Source: Bacteroides faecium (GTDB lineage: Bacteria; Bacteroidota; Bacteroidia; Bacteroidales; Bacteroidaceae). From it: a DNA stretch of 64,000 nucleotides. The stretch spans positions 4,216,001 to 4,280,000 of the forward strand of contig NZ_CP050831.1 in assembly GCF_012113595.1 (NCBI RefSeq). Direction: 5' to 3'. The position numbers and the translations under genes are program-made. Below, one piece after another: positions 41,622 through 50,154 of this stretch (position 1 is the first letter of the stretch; each line of letters opens with the position of its first letter). Under the pieces are notes generated by a model. It saw nothing but the letters and a program-made list of their open reading frames with translations, did no database searches and was not told the origin of the DNA.

Positions 41622-41661
41622 GTATAAAAATAAAGCTGCCCTTCAAAAAGAAGAACAGCTT
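41622..41661 (-). terminator. Terminator of the tkt-rpiB operon
   Basis: On the minus strand a stem AAGCTGTTCTTC / GAAGGGCAGCTT (41633-41661, loop of five T) is followed by TATTTTTAT. It lies 28 bases after the rpiB stop. Confidence 0.8.
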
Positions 41662-41688
41662 CATATCTGTTTGATTTATCTTCAGGCT

Positions 41689-42123
41689 TTATTTTACCGG
41701 AATCTTATCAATACGGTTCTGATGGCGTCCGCCTTCAAACTGTGTAGAGAAGAACTCTGTCAAAATCATGTCCGCTTCTTCAGTGCTGATAAAGCGTCCC
41801 GGCATCACCAGAATATTGGCGTCATTGTGCTGACGGGCCAAGTGTGCGATTTCTGCGTTCCAGCAGAGTGCGGCACGAATTCCCTGATGCTTGTTCAGCG
41901 TCATATTGATTCCGTTTCCGCTGCCACAGATAGCGATACCGGGATAACATTCGCCCGATTCCACTGCGAGGGCAAGCGGATGGGCATAGTCCGGATAGTC
42001 TACGCTTGCGGTAGAGTTTGTTCCGAAGTCTTTGTAAGCCCAGCCTTTTGCTTCCAGCCAGCCGCGAACATATTCTTTCAGTTCAAAGCCGGCATGGTCG
42101 CATGCTAATCCGATTGTTTTCAT
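41689..42123 (-). CDS. rpiB: Ribose 5-phosphate isomerase B
   Basis: 144 residues of the RpiB/LacAB family: Ala-Cys-Asp-His-Ala-Gly-Phe near the start and Ile-Ala-Ile-Cys-Gly-Ser-Gly-Asn-Gly-Ile with the catalytic Cys (about residue 69). It interconverts ribose 5-phosphate and ribulose 5-phosphate, linking arabinose breakdown to the pentose phosphate pathway. Its ATG shares one base with the transketolase stop (TAATG), so translation is coupled. Confidence 0.93.
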   Translation of the reverse strand: MKTIGLACDHAGFELKEYVRGWLEAKGWAYKDFGTNSTASVDYPDYAHPLALAVESGECYPGIAICGSGNGINMTLNKHQGIRAALCWNAEIAHLARQHNDANILVMPGRFISTEEADMILTEFFSTQFEGGRHQNRIDKIPVK

Positions 42124-44132
42124 TAGAGCATTGCTTTTACTTGGTTATATACGTTCTCGGCTGTAAATCCAAGTTTCTCGTCCAATACTGTGTAAGGAGC
42201 GGAGAAACCGAAAGATTCCAATCCCCAAACCTTACCGTGGCAACCTACCAGACCTTGAAGAGTGACAGGCAAGCCGGCAGTCATACCGAAGATTTTTGCG
42301 TCTGACGGAAGAATCGCTTCCTGATATTCTTTAGGCTGGCTGCGGAACAGGCCTTCGGATGGAGCGGATACGATACGTACCTTTACGCCATCTTTGCGAA
42401 GCAGTTCTGTGCCGGCCACCAAAGTAGCGACTTCAGAGCCGGAAGCTACCAAAATAACATCGGGGTTTTCGTCAGAACCTGCTACGATATAAGCACCTTT
42501 GGCTGCTTGTTCGTAATCGGTTCCTGCCGGAAGGTTGGCGATATTCTGACGGGAGAAAATCAAGCCGGTCGGAGTGGACATATTTTCCATGGCAAGTTTC
42601 CATGCGATGGTTGTTTCTTCCACATCAGCCGGGCGAAGTACCAACATAGAGTTGTGTCCCTTATGGTTTTTCAGTTTCTCCATCAGGCGGATTTGTGCTT
42701 CCTGTTCTACCGGTTCGTGAGTAGGACCGTCTTCACCTACACGGAATGCATCGTGCGTCCAGATGAATTTTACGGGTTGTTCCATCAGCGCAGCCATACG
42801 TACGGCAGGTTTCATATAGTCGGAGAATACGAAGAATGTACCGCAAGCAGCGATAACACCACCGTGAAGTGACATACCGATACAGATACAAGCCATTGAC
42901 AACTCGGATACACCAGCCTGGAAGAATGCTCCGCTGAAATCACCTTTCTTGAAAGAATGGGTTTTCTTCAGGAAGCCGTCAGTCTTGTCGGAGTTGGAAA
43001 GGTCGGCAGAGGCAACAATCATGTTTTCTACTTGGGTAGCAAGTGCGCCCAATACAGTGGCGGATGCGGCACGGGTTGCGCTGCCTGCTTTCTGTTCGAT
43101 AGCAGCCCAGTCCACTTTCGGAGCTTTGCCGGAGAAGAAAGCTTCCAGTTTGGCAGCCAGTTCCGGATTGGCTTTTGCCCATGCGGCTTTTACTGCGTAT
43201 CTTTCAGCTACGATTTTCTTCAGTTCTTCTGCACGTTTTGCATACAGTTCGGCTACTTCCGGGAAGATTACGAACGGGTTGGTAGGGTCACCGCCCAGGT
43301 TGTTGATTGTATTTACGTAAGCGTCGCCACCGAGCGGAGCGCCGTGAGTAGCACAGTTGGCTTCATAGCTGCTGCCGTCTGCCTTGCGTGCGCCTTTACC
43401 CATTACGGTCTTACCGATAATCAGTGTCGGGCGTTCTTTTTCAGCCTGTGCTTCCTTGATGGCAGCACGGATTTCGTCAGGGTCATTACCGTTGATGCTG
43501 ATTACTTTCCATCCCCATGCTTCATATTTCATGGCTGTGTCTTCAACGGTCACATCTTTCGTTTCAGTAGAAAGCTGAATGTCGTTGGAGTCATAGAACA
43601 TAATCAGGTTGTCCAGTCCCAGTGCGCCGGCAATACGTCCGGAACCTTGGGAGATTTCTTCCTGGATACCACCGTCGGAGATGTAAGCATAGATTGTCTG
43701 GTTCATCACCTCGTCGAAACGGGCTTTCAGGAATTTGGCGGCAATAGCGGCACCTACGGCGAAAGTATGTCCCTGTCCCAGCGGGCCGGAAGTGTTTTCA
43801 ATGCCGCGCATGATGTCTACTTCGGGATGTCCCGGAGTAGGGCTTCCCCATTGGCGGAATTCTTTCAGTTCATCCAAAGTGAATTTTCCTGTCAGTGCCA
43901 GCGTAGAATAAAGCATCGGAGACATATGCCCTGGATCGAGGAAGAAGCGGTCGCGTCCTTCCCAACGGGGATTCTCGGGGTCGTATACTAGAAACTCAGA
44001 AAAGAGTACATTTACAAAGTCAGCACCACCCATGGCACCACCCGGATGACCGGAATTGGCTTTTTCAACCATTGAAGCAGCAAGAATACGGATGTTATCC
44101 GCTGCACGATTCATAAGTTTGTTATCGTTCAT
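42123..44132 (-). CDS. tkt: Transketolase
   Basis: 669 residues, full length. Asn-Ser-Gly-His-Pro-Gly-Gly (about residue 27), the TPP site Ile-Ser-Asp-Gly-Gly-Ile-Gln-Glu (about 155), and Gly-Glu-Asp-Gly-Pro-Thr-His-Glu-Pro (about 475) are clear. It transfers two-carbon units between xylulose 5-phosphate and aldoses. With rpiB it feeds arabinose-derived pentose phosphate into glycolysis. It has its own strong promoter, so it is likely expressed without arabinose too. Confidence 0.95.
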   Translation of the reverse strand: MNDNKLMNRAADNIRILAASMVEKANSGHPGGAMGGADFVNVLFSEFLVYDPENPRWEGRDRFFLDPGHMSPMLYSTLALTGKFTLDELKEFRQWGSPTPGHPEVDIMRGIENTSGPLGQGHTFAVGAAIAAKFLKARFDEVMNQTIYAYISDGGIQEEISQGSGRIAGALGLDNLIMFYDSNDIQLSTETKDVTVEDTAMKYEAWGWKVISINGNDPDEIRAAIKEAQAEKERPTLIIGKTVMGKGARKADGSSYEANCATHGAPLGGDAYVNTINNLGGDPTNPFVIFPEVAELYAKRAEELKKIVAERYAVKAAWAKANPELAAKLEAFFSGKAPKVDWAAIEQKAGSATRAASATVLGALATQVENMIVASADLSNSDKTDGFLKKTHSFKKGDFSGAFFQAGVSELSMACICIGMSLHGGVIAACGTFFVFSDYMKPAVRMAALMEQPVKFIWTHDAFRVGEDGPTHEPVEQEAQIRLMEKLKNHKGHNSMLVLRPADVEETTIAWKLAMENMSTPTGLIFSRQNIANLPAGTDYEQAAKGAYIVAGSDENPDVILVASGSEVATLVAGTELLRKDGVKVRIVSAPSEGLFRSQPKEYQEAILPSDAKIFGMTAGLPVTLQGLVGCHGKVWGLESFGFSAPYTVLDEKLGFTAENVYNQVKAML

Positions 44133-44169
44133 ATCATTAAAATTTAATTGATTTCTGTCAGATTTCCGG

Positions 44170-44200
44170 CAAAGATAACTCTTTATGTGGATTTAACAAT
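44170..44200 (-). promoter_or_regulatory. Promoter of tkt-rpiB
   Basis: The minus strand shows TTG, 19 bases, TATCTTTG (complement of 44170-44177), 38 bases before the tkt ATG. No arabinose-type palindrome is seen here. Confidence 0.7.
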
Positions 44201-44274
44201 CCAAAAGTGCCATCTTTTTTATTACCATTTTAACAGTCTTCTTGTTTGTGGTACAATAAGTAACAGCCTCTAAA

Positions 44275-45819
44275 TTACTGTAACTCTAAAGTAACAATAG
44301 ACTTAGCAGGAAGTTTTACCTTCATTGTACCTTTATTGATTTTTACCTCTTTGAAAGGCGCCGGTTTTACAATATTAGGATTCTCAAAAGAATTGTAATC
44401 GGTCAGCTTGGCTGAGGTCAGGATTTCTCCGACAGCTTTTTTCGCTTTTGTATCCCCGAGGTTGACGGTTATTTCCTGTGCTTCGTCAGCGTTCACATTC
44501 GAGAGGGAAATATGGATAACTCCGTTCTTGTCTTTTGATGCGGTTGCGCTTACTATAGGCACGGTGCGGTTGTCGCGTACATTTATCTTTTCACAGTTCA
44601 GCTCGATTGGGAGATAAGTGGCATCCTGGTGTACTTTGTACATTTTGAAGACGTAATAAGTAGGAGTGAGCACCATCTCTTTGTCTTTCGTCAGAATCAT
44701 GGATTGGAGTACGTTGACTATCTGTGCGATGTTTGCCATCTTCAGACGGTCGGTGTATTTGTGGAATACGTCAAGGCTCAAAGAGGCAACGAAAGCGTCA
44801 CGCAGTGTGTTTTGCTGGTAAAGGTGTCCGCGGACGGTTCCCGGTTCTTCATCCCACCAGGTTCCCCATTCGTCAAGCAAGAGGGCGATTTTCTTGTTCT
44901 TGTCGTATTTGTCCATAATGGCGCAATGCTTTTTGAGTACGTCTTCCACTTCAAGGCATTTGCCCATTGTCCAGTAATAATCGTCCTTATTGAACTGGGT
45001 TGCGGATGTTTTGCTGCCGCTCCATCCCGTCACTGTATAATAGTGCAGGGAAAGACCGTCCATACGATGTCCTACGCGGTTCATCAATACATCTGTCCAA
45101 TTGTAATCGTAGTCGCTGGCACCGCTGGCGATTTTGAATAGGCGGTTGCCGTCATAGTTGCGGCAATAGGTGGAATAACGGCGATAGAGGTCTGCATAGT
45201 ATTCCGGACGCATGCTGCCGCCGCATCCCCAGCTTTCATTCCCTACGCCGAGGTATTTTACTTTCCATGCCTTGTCACGACCGTTCTTACGGCGGAGATT
45301 TGCCATTGGAGAGTCGCCGTCCGATGTCATGTATTCTACCCATTTGGCCAGCTCTTCCACAGTGCCGCTACCTACATTTCCGCTTACGTAAGGTTCGCAG
45401 CCCAACATTTCGCAGAGATTCAGGAATTCATGTGTACCGAAACTGTTGTCTTCGATTGTTCCGCCCCAGTTATTGTTAACCATCTTCGGACGGTTTTCTT
45501 TCGGGCCGATACCGTCCATCCAGTGATATTCGTCAGCGAAACAGCCGCCCGGCCAACGGAGAACGGGGACTGCCAAGTCTTTCAATGCATTGAATACGTC
45601 CGTGCGGTATCCTTTGATATTAGGAATATCCGAATTTTCGCCTACCCAAAGACCACCGTAGATACATGAACCCAGGTGTTCGGCAAACTGGCCGTAGATT
45701 TCTTTCGGGATGATTTCTTTGCCTTGGTCGGCATGTACGGTGATGGTAGCGCTCTTCTGTGCGGAAAGAGATACTGACGCTGCCAAAAAGACCGTGCTGG
45801 CTAATAGTTTTGCTTTCAT
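44275..45819 (-). CDS. GH51 alpha-L-arabinofuranosidase
   Basis: 514 residues from the ATG at 45819, which starts a clean signal peptide (to about Ser-Leu-Ser-Ala-Gln); the longer frame to 45873 runs into the repeat element. Gly-Asn-Glu-Ser-Trp places the acid/base at Glu195, and Leu-Asp-Glu-Trp-Gly-Thr-Trp places the nucleophile at Glu317. It cleaves terminal alpha-L-arabinofuranosyl residues from arabinan oligosaccharides, probably in the periplasm. Last gene of the arabinose operon before tkt. Confidence 0.92.
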   Translation of the reverse strand: MKAKLLASTVFLAASVSLSAQKSATITVHADQGKEIIPKEIYGQFAEHLGSCIYGGLWVGENSDIPNIKGYRTDVFNALKDLAVPVLRWPGGCFADEYHWMDGIGPKENRPKMVNNNWGGTIEDNSFGTHEFLNLCEMLGCEPYVSGNVGSGTVEELAKWVEYMTSDGDSPMANLRRKNGRDKAWKVKYLGVGNESWGCGGSMRPEYYADLYRRYSTYCRNYDGNRLFKIASGASDYDYNWTDVLMNRVGHRMDGLSLHYYTVTGWSGSKTSATQFNKDDYYWTMGKCLEVEDVLKKHCAIMDKYDKNKKIALLLDEWGTWWDEEPGTVRGHLYQQNTLRDAFVASLSLDVFHKYTDRLKMANIAQIVNVLQSMILTKDKEMVLTPTYYVFKMYKVHQDATYLPIELNCEKINVRDNRTVPIVSATASKDKNGVIHISLSNVNADEAQEITVNLGDTKAKKAVGEILTSAKLTDYNSFENPNIVKPAPFKEVKINKGTMKVKLPAKSIVTLELQ

Positions 45820-45850
45820 AAAATGGTATTTGTTTAAATGATTATTTTTA

Positions 45851-45950
45851 CCACAGATTACACAGATTATCACAGATTGATATTTTATTCAGGTATAGCA
45901 TTATGTTATGGAATATAAATAATCTGTGTTAATCCGTGTAATCTGTGGTG
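45851..45950. repeat. Inverted-repeat element of a related family
   Basis: CCACAGATTACACAGATT faces AATCCGTGTAATCTGTGG across an AT-rich loop of about 50 bases. Design and word content (CACnGATTACACnGATTA) resemble the 1559/5630/38094 elements, but the core is CAGATT instead of CGGATT. It separates GH146 and GH51. Confidence 0.82.
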
Positions 45951-45954
45951 GCTT

Positions 45955-48333
45955 TTATTTTAGTAAACGTACTTCATAAATGGCGGGCGTCCACTCTGTC
46001 CCGTCAGGGGTGAAGCGTATCGGGCAACTTCCTGCTTTCAATTTCTGTGGCAGAAGCCAGGAGAGGGTAATAAATCCGTCTTTATCTGCTTCGCTGATGG
46101 TAGGATTGACTGCCAGTTTCTCATTATTCAATAGGATAGTTACCTTGTTACGGTCATTCTTCTGTATGGTAATTGTAATCCGGCTTGCCTCTTCTTTTAC
46201 TTTCAGATTATAGCTGAACCAACCTTTGGCACGACGGAAGTGGCGGTCTTTATTTGTTCCGGTTTCTGCCTGCTCGTATTGGATTCCGTGGTCGGATTCC
46301 GGTTGCTGTTCACCGGGGAAAATCAAGTCGACGGTTTGGTTCGCTAATTCTGTTGCTTTTCTTTCGGCTGTTGCCATCTCTTTCTGGATGGCTTTGAATT
46401 GTTCTTCGTTTGCCTGACGGAAGTAAATAGCGTAGCGGGCATTGTGCAAACGGAAGAACGGGACAAGTTCCAATGCTTTGTCTTGTACAGGATACACGTT
46501 CCCGTCGAAGGTGAATGTTAACTGGTTACCGTCCTTTTTGTGAAGGGAATTACGGATTGCTTCGGGATTCCCAATCAACATCGGCACTTCCTGCAAAGGA
46601 ATTTGTTTGCCATGGGCGATGTGTCCGCCACGGCTGTCGTCTGCGTACAAACCGTCGAGATGTTCAGTGCCCGTAGAAGCCGAAAGGACAATAGGGCCGT
46701 ATAAGAAAGCGTAATAGTCTTTCTTGTCGGGTATCTGCTCAAGGTTGACTTTCATTGGCAGATTAAAGGTAATTACATCTCCTTTTTTCCATTTACGGTG
46801 GAGAGTCAGATAATTACTGTTTTCTCCTATGATAGATGTCTCGCTTTTACCGTTGATTTTCACATTGTATTCTTTGCTGTGTTCGGCCCATTGGGGTTGG
46901 CGTATTTTCAGAGTGAACCCTTTCTTCGGTGCTTTATCAATGCGTAATGTCACTTTTCCGTCATCGGGGAAACTGGTTTCTTGTGTCAAAGTAACTCCCT
47001 TTTCTTTCCAGGTCAGTTGTGACGGGATGAATAGGTTGACGTACAGCGTATCTTTTTGATGTGCATAAATAAATTCACCATACTTGGTATGATTTTCCAG
47101 TCCTGAGCCGACGCAGCACCACATGGATGTCTCCGGTTGTGAGTAAACCCGGTAATGTCCGGGACGCATGGGGGTGAAATAGACAAAACCACCTTTGTCC
47201 GGTTCTTGTGACGCTAAAATATGATTATAGAGTGCACGCTCGTAATAGTCGGCGAAATTCGTTTCAGGAGAATCTTGATAAAGCATTTTGGTAAGCCGGA
47301 GCATATTATAAGTATTGCAAGTCTCCGGGCCTTGGACATCATTCAGCATAGGTGTGAAGTTGTCTGCCGGATGGAAGTGCTCGCGTACACTATTTCCGCC
47401 GATACATACAGAACGGTGATTGACTACCGTATTCCAGAAAAAACGGGCTGCGTGGTTCCATTCGTTTGCATGGTTCCAATCCTTGTCATCTTGAGATAAT
47501 TCGGCTACCCGTTTGTACCCAATGACTTTTGGTATTTGTGTATTGGCGTGCATGCCTGTCAATCGGTCTTCATCTTTGATTAGCGGGTCGAGGATGATTT
47601 TGTGCGAGAATCGTCGCGCCAATTCCAGGTATTTCTTGTCACCTGTAATTCCGGCTACGTCGGCAAAGGTTTCATTCAAACCGCCATGTTCGCTGCGAAG
47701 CATGTCCTGCATTTGCTTGTCACTCAGACCGGAAGTGATATCAATCATCCAGTCGGTAAAATCAACCAGCATTTGTCGGGCGAGGTCGCTTCCTGCATAA
47801 AGATAAGCGTCCCGCAGCCCGGCATAAGTCTTGTGTATGTTATAGAGGGGCACCCATTTGCCGTTAAGGTCGAAACCACCGGCACGGATATTTCCCGCTT
47901 TAATTTCTTTCCAAAGTTGGAGACTGCCCGGAGTTCCGCCGATAAATCCTGTTCCGACAGCTTGTTGTGCACGGTGGAGCTCATTCAGCATATAGTTGAG
48001 ACGGTTGTAGACTGCGGTGTCTCCGGTTGCAGCATACATCATGGAGAGTGCGGATAAATAATGTCCGCCGATGTGCCCGTCCAATCCTGTATTTTCCCAA
48101 TTGGTGTAGCTCGGAGCTTTGGGTGTCAGTCCTGCTTCACGAAGAAAAGGGGCGAGCAGGCGGTCGGGATTCATTGATAGTATATAATGTAAATCAGTCT
48201 GTTGAGCTTGTAGAAAAGGACTTTCCAACAGCTTCACATCTTGTAAGGGAAAGTACGAAACTTGTTGCCGGTTTTGTGCTTTTCCCAATGAAACGGATAG
48301 AATAAGGGCAAGTATGAACGAGGTGGTTTTCAT
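45955..48333 (-). CDS. GH146 beta-L-arabinofuranosidase (DUF1680 fold)
   Basis: 792 residues from the ATG at 48333, with a signal peptide to about Gly-Lys-Ala-Gln (residue 20). An alpha/alpha barrel carries Pro-Glu-Thr-Cys (Glu337, Cys339) and Met-Trp-Cys-Cys-Val-Gly-Ser-Gly (Cys406, Cys407). These match the zinc ligands and cysteine nucleophile known in GH127 HypBA1; the locus order fits B. thetaiotaomicron BT0349, the GH146 founder. It removes beta-L-arabinofuranose from pectic side chains. A strong hairpin lies just before its start. Confidence 0.9.
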   Translation of the reverse strand: MKTTSFILALILSVSLGKAQNRQQVSYFPLQDVKLLESPFLQAQQTDLHYILSMNPDRLLAPFLREAGLTPKAPSYTNWENTGLDGHIGGHYLSALSMMYAATGDTAVYNRLNYMLNELHRAQQAVGTGFIGGTPGSLQLWKEIKAGNIRAGGFDLNGKWVPLYNIHKTYAGLRDAYLYAGSDLARQMLVDFTDWMIDITSGLSDKQMQDMLRSEHGGLNETFADVAGITGDKKYLELARRFSHKIILDPLIKDEDRLTGMHANTQIPKVIGYKRVAELSQDDKDWNHANEWNHAARFFWNTVVNHRSVCIGGNSVREHFHPADNFTPMLNDVQGPETCNTYNMLRLTKMLYQDSPETNFADYYERALYNHILASQEPDKGGFVYFTPMRPGHYRVYSQPETSMWCCVGSGLENHTKYGEFIYAHQKDTLYVNLFIPSQLTWKEKGVTLTQETSFPDDGKVTLRIDKAPKKGFTLKIRQPQWAEHSKEYNVKINGKSETSIIGENSNYLTLHRKWKKGDVITFNLPMKVNLEQIPDKKDYYAFLYGPIVLSASTGTEHLDGLYADDSRGGHIAHGKQIPLQEVPMLIGNPEAIRNSLHKKDGNQLTFTFDGNVYPVQDKALELVPFFRLHNARYAIYFRQANEEQFKAIQKEMATAERKATELANQTVDLIFPGEQQPESDHGIQYEQAETGTNKDRHFRRAKGWFSYNLKVKEEASRITITIQKNDRNKVTILLNNEKLAVNPTISEADKDGFITLSWLLPQKLKAGSCPIRFTPDGTEWTPAIYEVRLLK

Positions 48334-48343
48334 GATGGTAGAT

Positions 48344-48378
48344 TTCCCCTTGTCCCTCTCCAAAAGGAGAGGGGATGG
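48344..48378. repeat. GC-rich hairpin before the GH146 start codon
   Basis: CCTTGTCCCTCTCC-AAAA-GGAGAGGGGATGGGG forms a long stem whose end lies about 11-15 bases before the GH146 ATG. In the message it would sit next to the ribosome site and could slow initiation. It is followed by no U-run. Confidence 0.65.
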
Positions 48379-48443
48379 GGATAGTTTATGTTAATACTTA
48401 AAATGATGATTGAGAAAGGAGCGAAGAAGCCCTGTGATGGGGC

Positions 48444-50042
48444 TTATTTGAATTTGGCTGCCGCTTCCTCGATAGGCAGTCCTGCCTTGTAGTTTTCAAT
48501 GTATGCGTTAAAACCGGCTACATCTTCGGGCACGGGAGATATTTCGACACCGGCGTCACCGACAAATACACTTTCGTCCAGGAAATCGGCAAGGGATTGT
48601 TCCTTTTCATTGTTCACGAGGTAAGAGCCTAAAAGGGCAATACCCCAGGCACCACCTTCACCTGCTGTTTCCATTACGGAAATAGGTGAGTTGATGGCTG
48701 CTGCAAGCACTCTCTGACCTACTCCTTTGGTCTTGAATAATCCGCCGTGTCCTGTAATTCTGTCAACCTTGACTTTCTCTTCGTTGAACAAAATGTCGTT
48801 GCCAATCTTAAGAACTCCGACTGAAGCGTATAAATGAGTCCGCATAAAGTTTGCCAGGCTGAACTTGTCATTTGCCGAACGTACGAATAGCGGTCTTCCG
48901 TCAGCAATACCTGTTACAGGCTCGCCGGAGATGTAATTGTAGGAGAGAAGGCCACCGCAGTCGGCATCACCTGTGAGCGCAATATTGTAGAGCTTACTGT
49001 AAATTTCATCCATATTTACAGGGATGCCCAGAAGCTCCTGGTATTCTTTGAACAGGTTGACCCATGCGTTGAGGTCGGACGTACAGTTATTGCAATGTAC
49101 CATGGCAACTGGACTTCCGTCGGGAGTAGTAACCATATCAATCATTTCGTACGGCTTCGATAATTCTTTCTCCAATACAATCATAGAGAATGAGGAAGTA
49201 CCTGCCGATACGTTTCCGGTACGCTGCTTGACAGCATTGGTTGCAACCATGCCCGTTCCCGCGTCTCCTTCCGGCGGGCAGACCGGTATTCCTGCTTTCA
49301 AATGACCCGAAACGTCGAGTTTCTTACTTCCTTCTTGTGTGAGGACACCGGCATTTTCACCTGCCGATAAAACTTTAGGCAGAATGTCTTCCAGCTTCCA
49401 GTCATATTTCTTCGGAGCAACGAGATTGTCGAACTTTGCCACCATTTCTGCGGAATAGTTGTTGGTAGCCGGGTCTATGGGGAGCATGCCCGATGCGTCA
49501 CCGATGCCCAACACCTTTTCGCCTGTTATCTGCCAATGCACATAGCCTGCAAGGGTTGTCAGGAACTTGATGTCTTTGACGTGCGCTTCGTTGTCCAGGA
49601 TGGCTTGATATAAGTGTGAAATGCTCCATCTCAGAGGAATATTGTAGACAAATAGTTCGGACAAGGCTGCTGCTGCCCGCCCCGTATTGGTATTTCTCCA
49701 AGTGCGGAAAGGCACGAGGATTTCTTCTTTTTCATTGAACGGCATATACCCGTGCATCATGGCACTGACACCGATAGCTGCCAGTTTTTCGATTTCTACG
49801 TCACCGTATAAGTTCTTTATGTTGGAACGAAGGTCGGCATAGCAATCCTGCAACCCTGACCAGATAGCTTCAATGCTATAAGTCCAAAGTCCGTCTACCA
49901 ACTGGTTCTCCCATGTGTGGCTGCCTTGGGCGATTGGCTTGTTTTCCTGGTCAATCAAAACTGCTTTTATTCGCGTTGAACCGAGTTCTATGCCCAGAAT
50001 GGCTTTGCCTGTCTCGATTGTTGATTTTGCATCTAATTTCAT
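48444..50042 (-). CDS. araB: L-ribulokinase, FGGY family
   Basis: 532 residues. ATP/sugar kinase folds: Gly-Ile-Glu-Leu-Gly-Ser-Thr-Arg-Ile-Lys near residue 17, Gly-Asp-Ala-Gly-Thr-Gly near 260, and Ser-Ala-Gly-Thr-Ser-Ser-Phe near 278. It phosphorylates L-ribulose made by AraA. Among FGGY kinases it is the type found in Bacteroides arabinose loci rather than the E. coli AraB type, so the symbol rests on context. It is 112 bases after araA, with a repeat between. Confidence 0.87.
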   Translation of the reverse strand: MKLDAKSTIETGKAILGIELGSTRIKAVLIDQENKPIAQGSHTWENQLVDGLWTYSIEAIWSGLQDCYADLRSNIKNLYGDVEIEKLAAIGVSAMMHGYMPFNEKEEILVPFRTWRNTNTGRAAAALSELFVYNIPLRWSISHLYQAILDNEAHVKDIKFLTTLAGYVHWQITGEKVLGIGDASGMLPIDPATNNYSAEMVAKFDNLVAPKKYDWKLEDILPKVLSAGENAGVLTQEGSKKLDVSGHLKAGIPVCPPEGDAGTGMVATNAVKQRTGNVSAGTSSFSMIVLEKELSKPYEMIDMVTTPDGSPVAMVHCNNCTSDLNAWVNLFKEYQELLGIPVNMDEIYSKLYNIALTGDADCGGLLSYNYISGEPVTGIADGRPLFVRSANDKFSLANFMRTHLYASVGVLKIGNDILFNEEKVKVDRITGHGGLFKTKGVGQRVLAAAINSPISVMETAGEGGAWGIALLGSYLVNNEKEQSLADFLDESVFVGDAGVEISPVPEDVAGFNAYIENYKAGLPIEEAAAKFK

Positions 50043-50052
50043 GTTGAATAAT

Positions 50053-50125
50053 GTTTAGTGTTTAGTGATTAGTGATGAACGCCATGCAACATATTGCGCA
50101 GCCATTAATCACTAATCACTACTCC
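50053..50125. repeat. Intergenic inverted repeat of short units (araA-araB gap)
   Basis: GTTTAGTGATTAGTGAT (about 50057-50075) faces ATCACTAATCACTA (about 50108-50121). Built like the 12859 element from short units, it forms a long AT-rich stem inside the arabinose operon and may lower downstream expression. Confidence 0.6.
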
Positions 50126-50154
50126 GTTAATCGTTAACTAATCTCCGTTAATCA

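Noticed and set aside
42957..43991. 344-codon plus-strand frame within transketolase
   Set aside because: Antisense of a full-length, highly conserved transketolase. Cys/Phe-rich composition is typical of a shadow frame.
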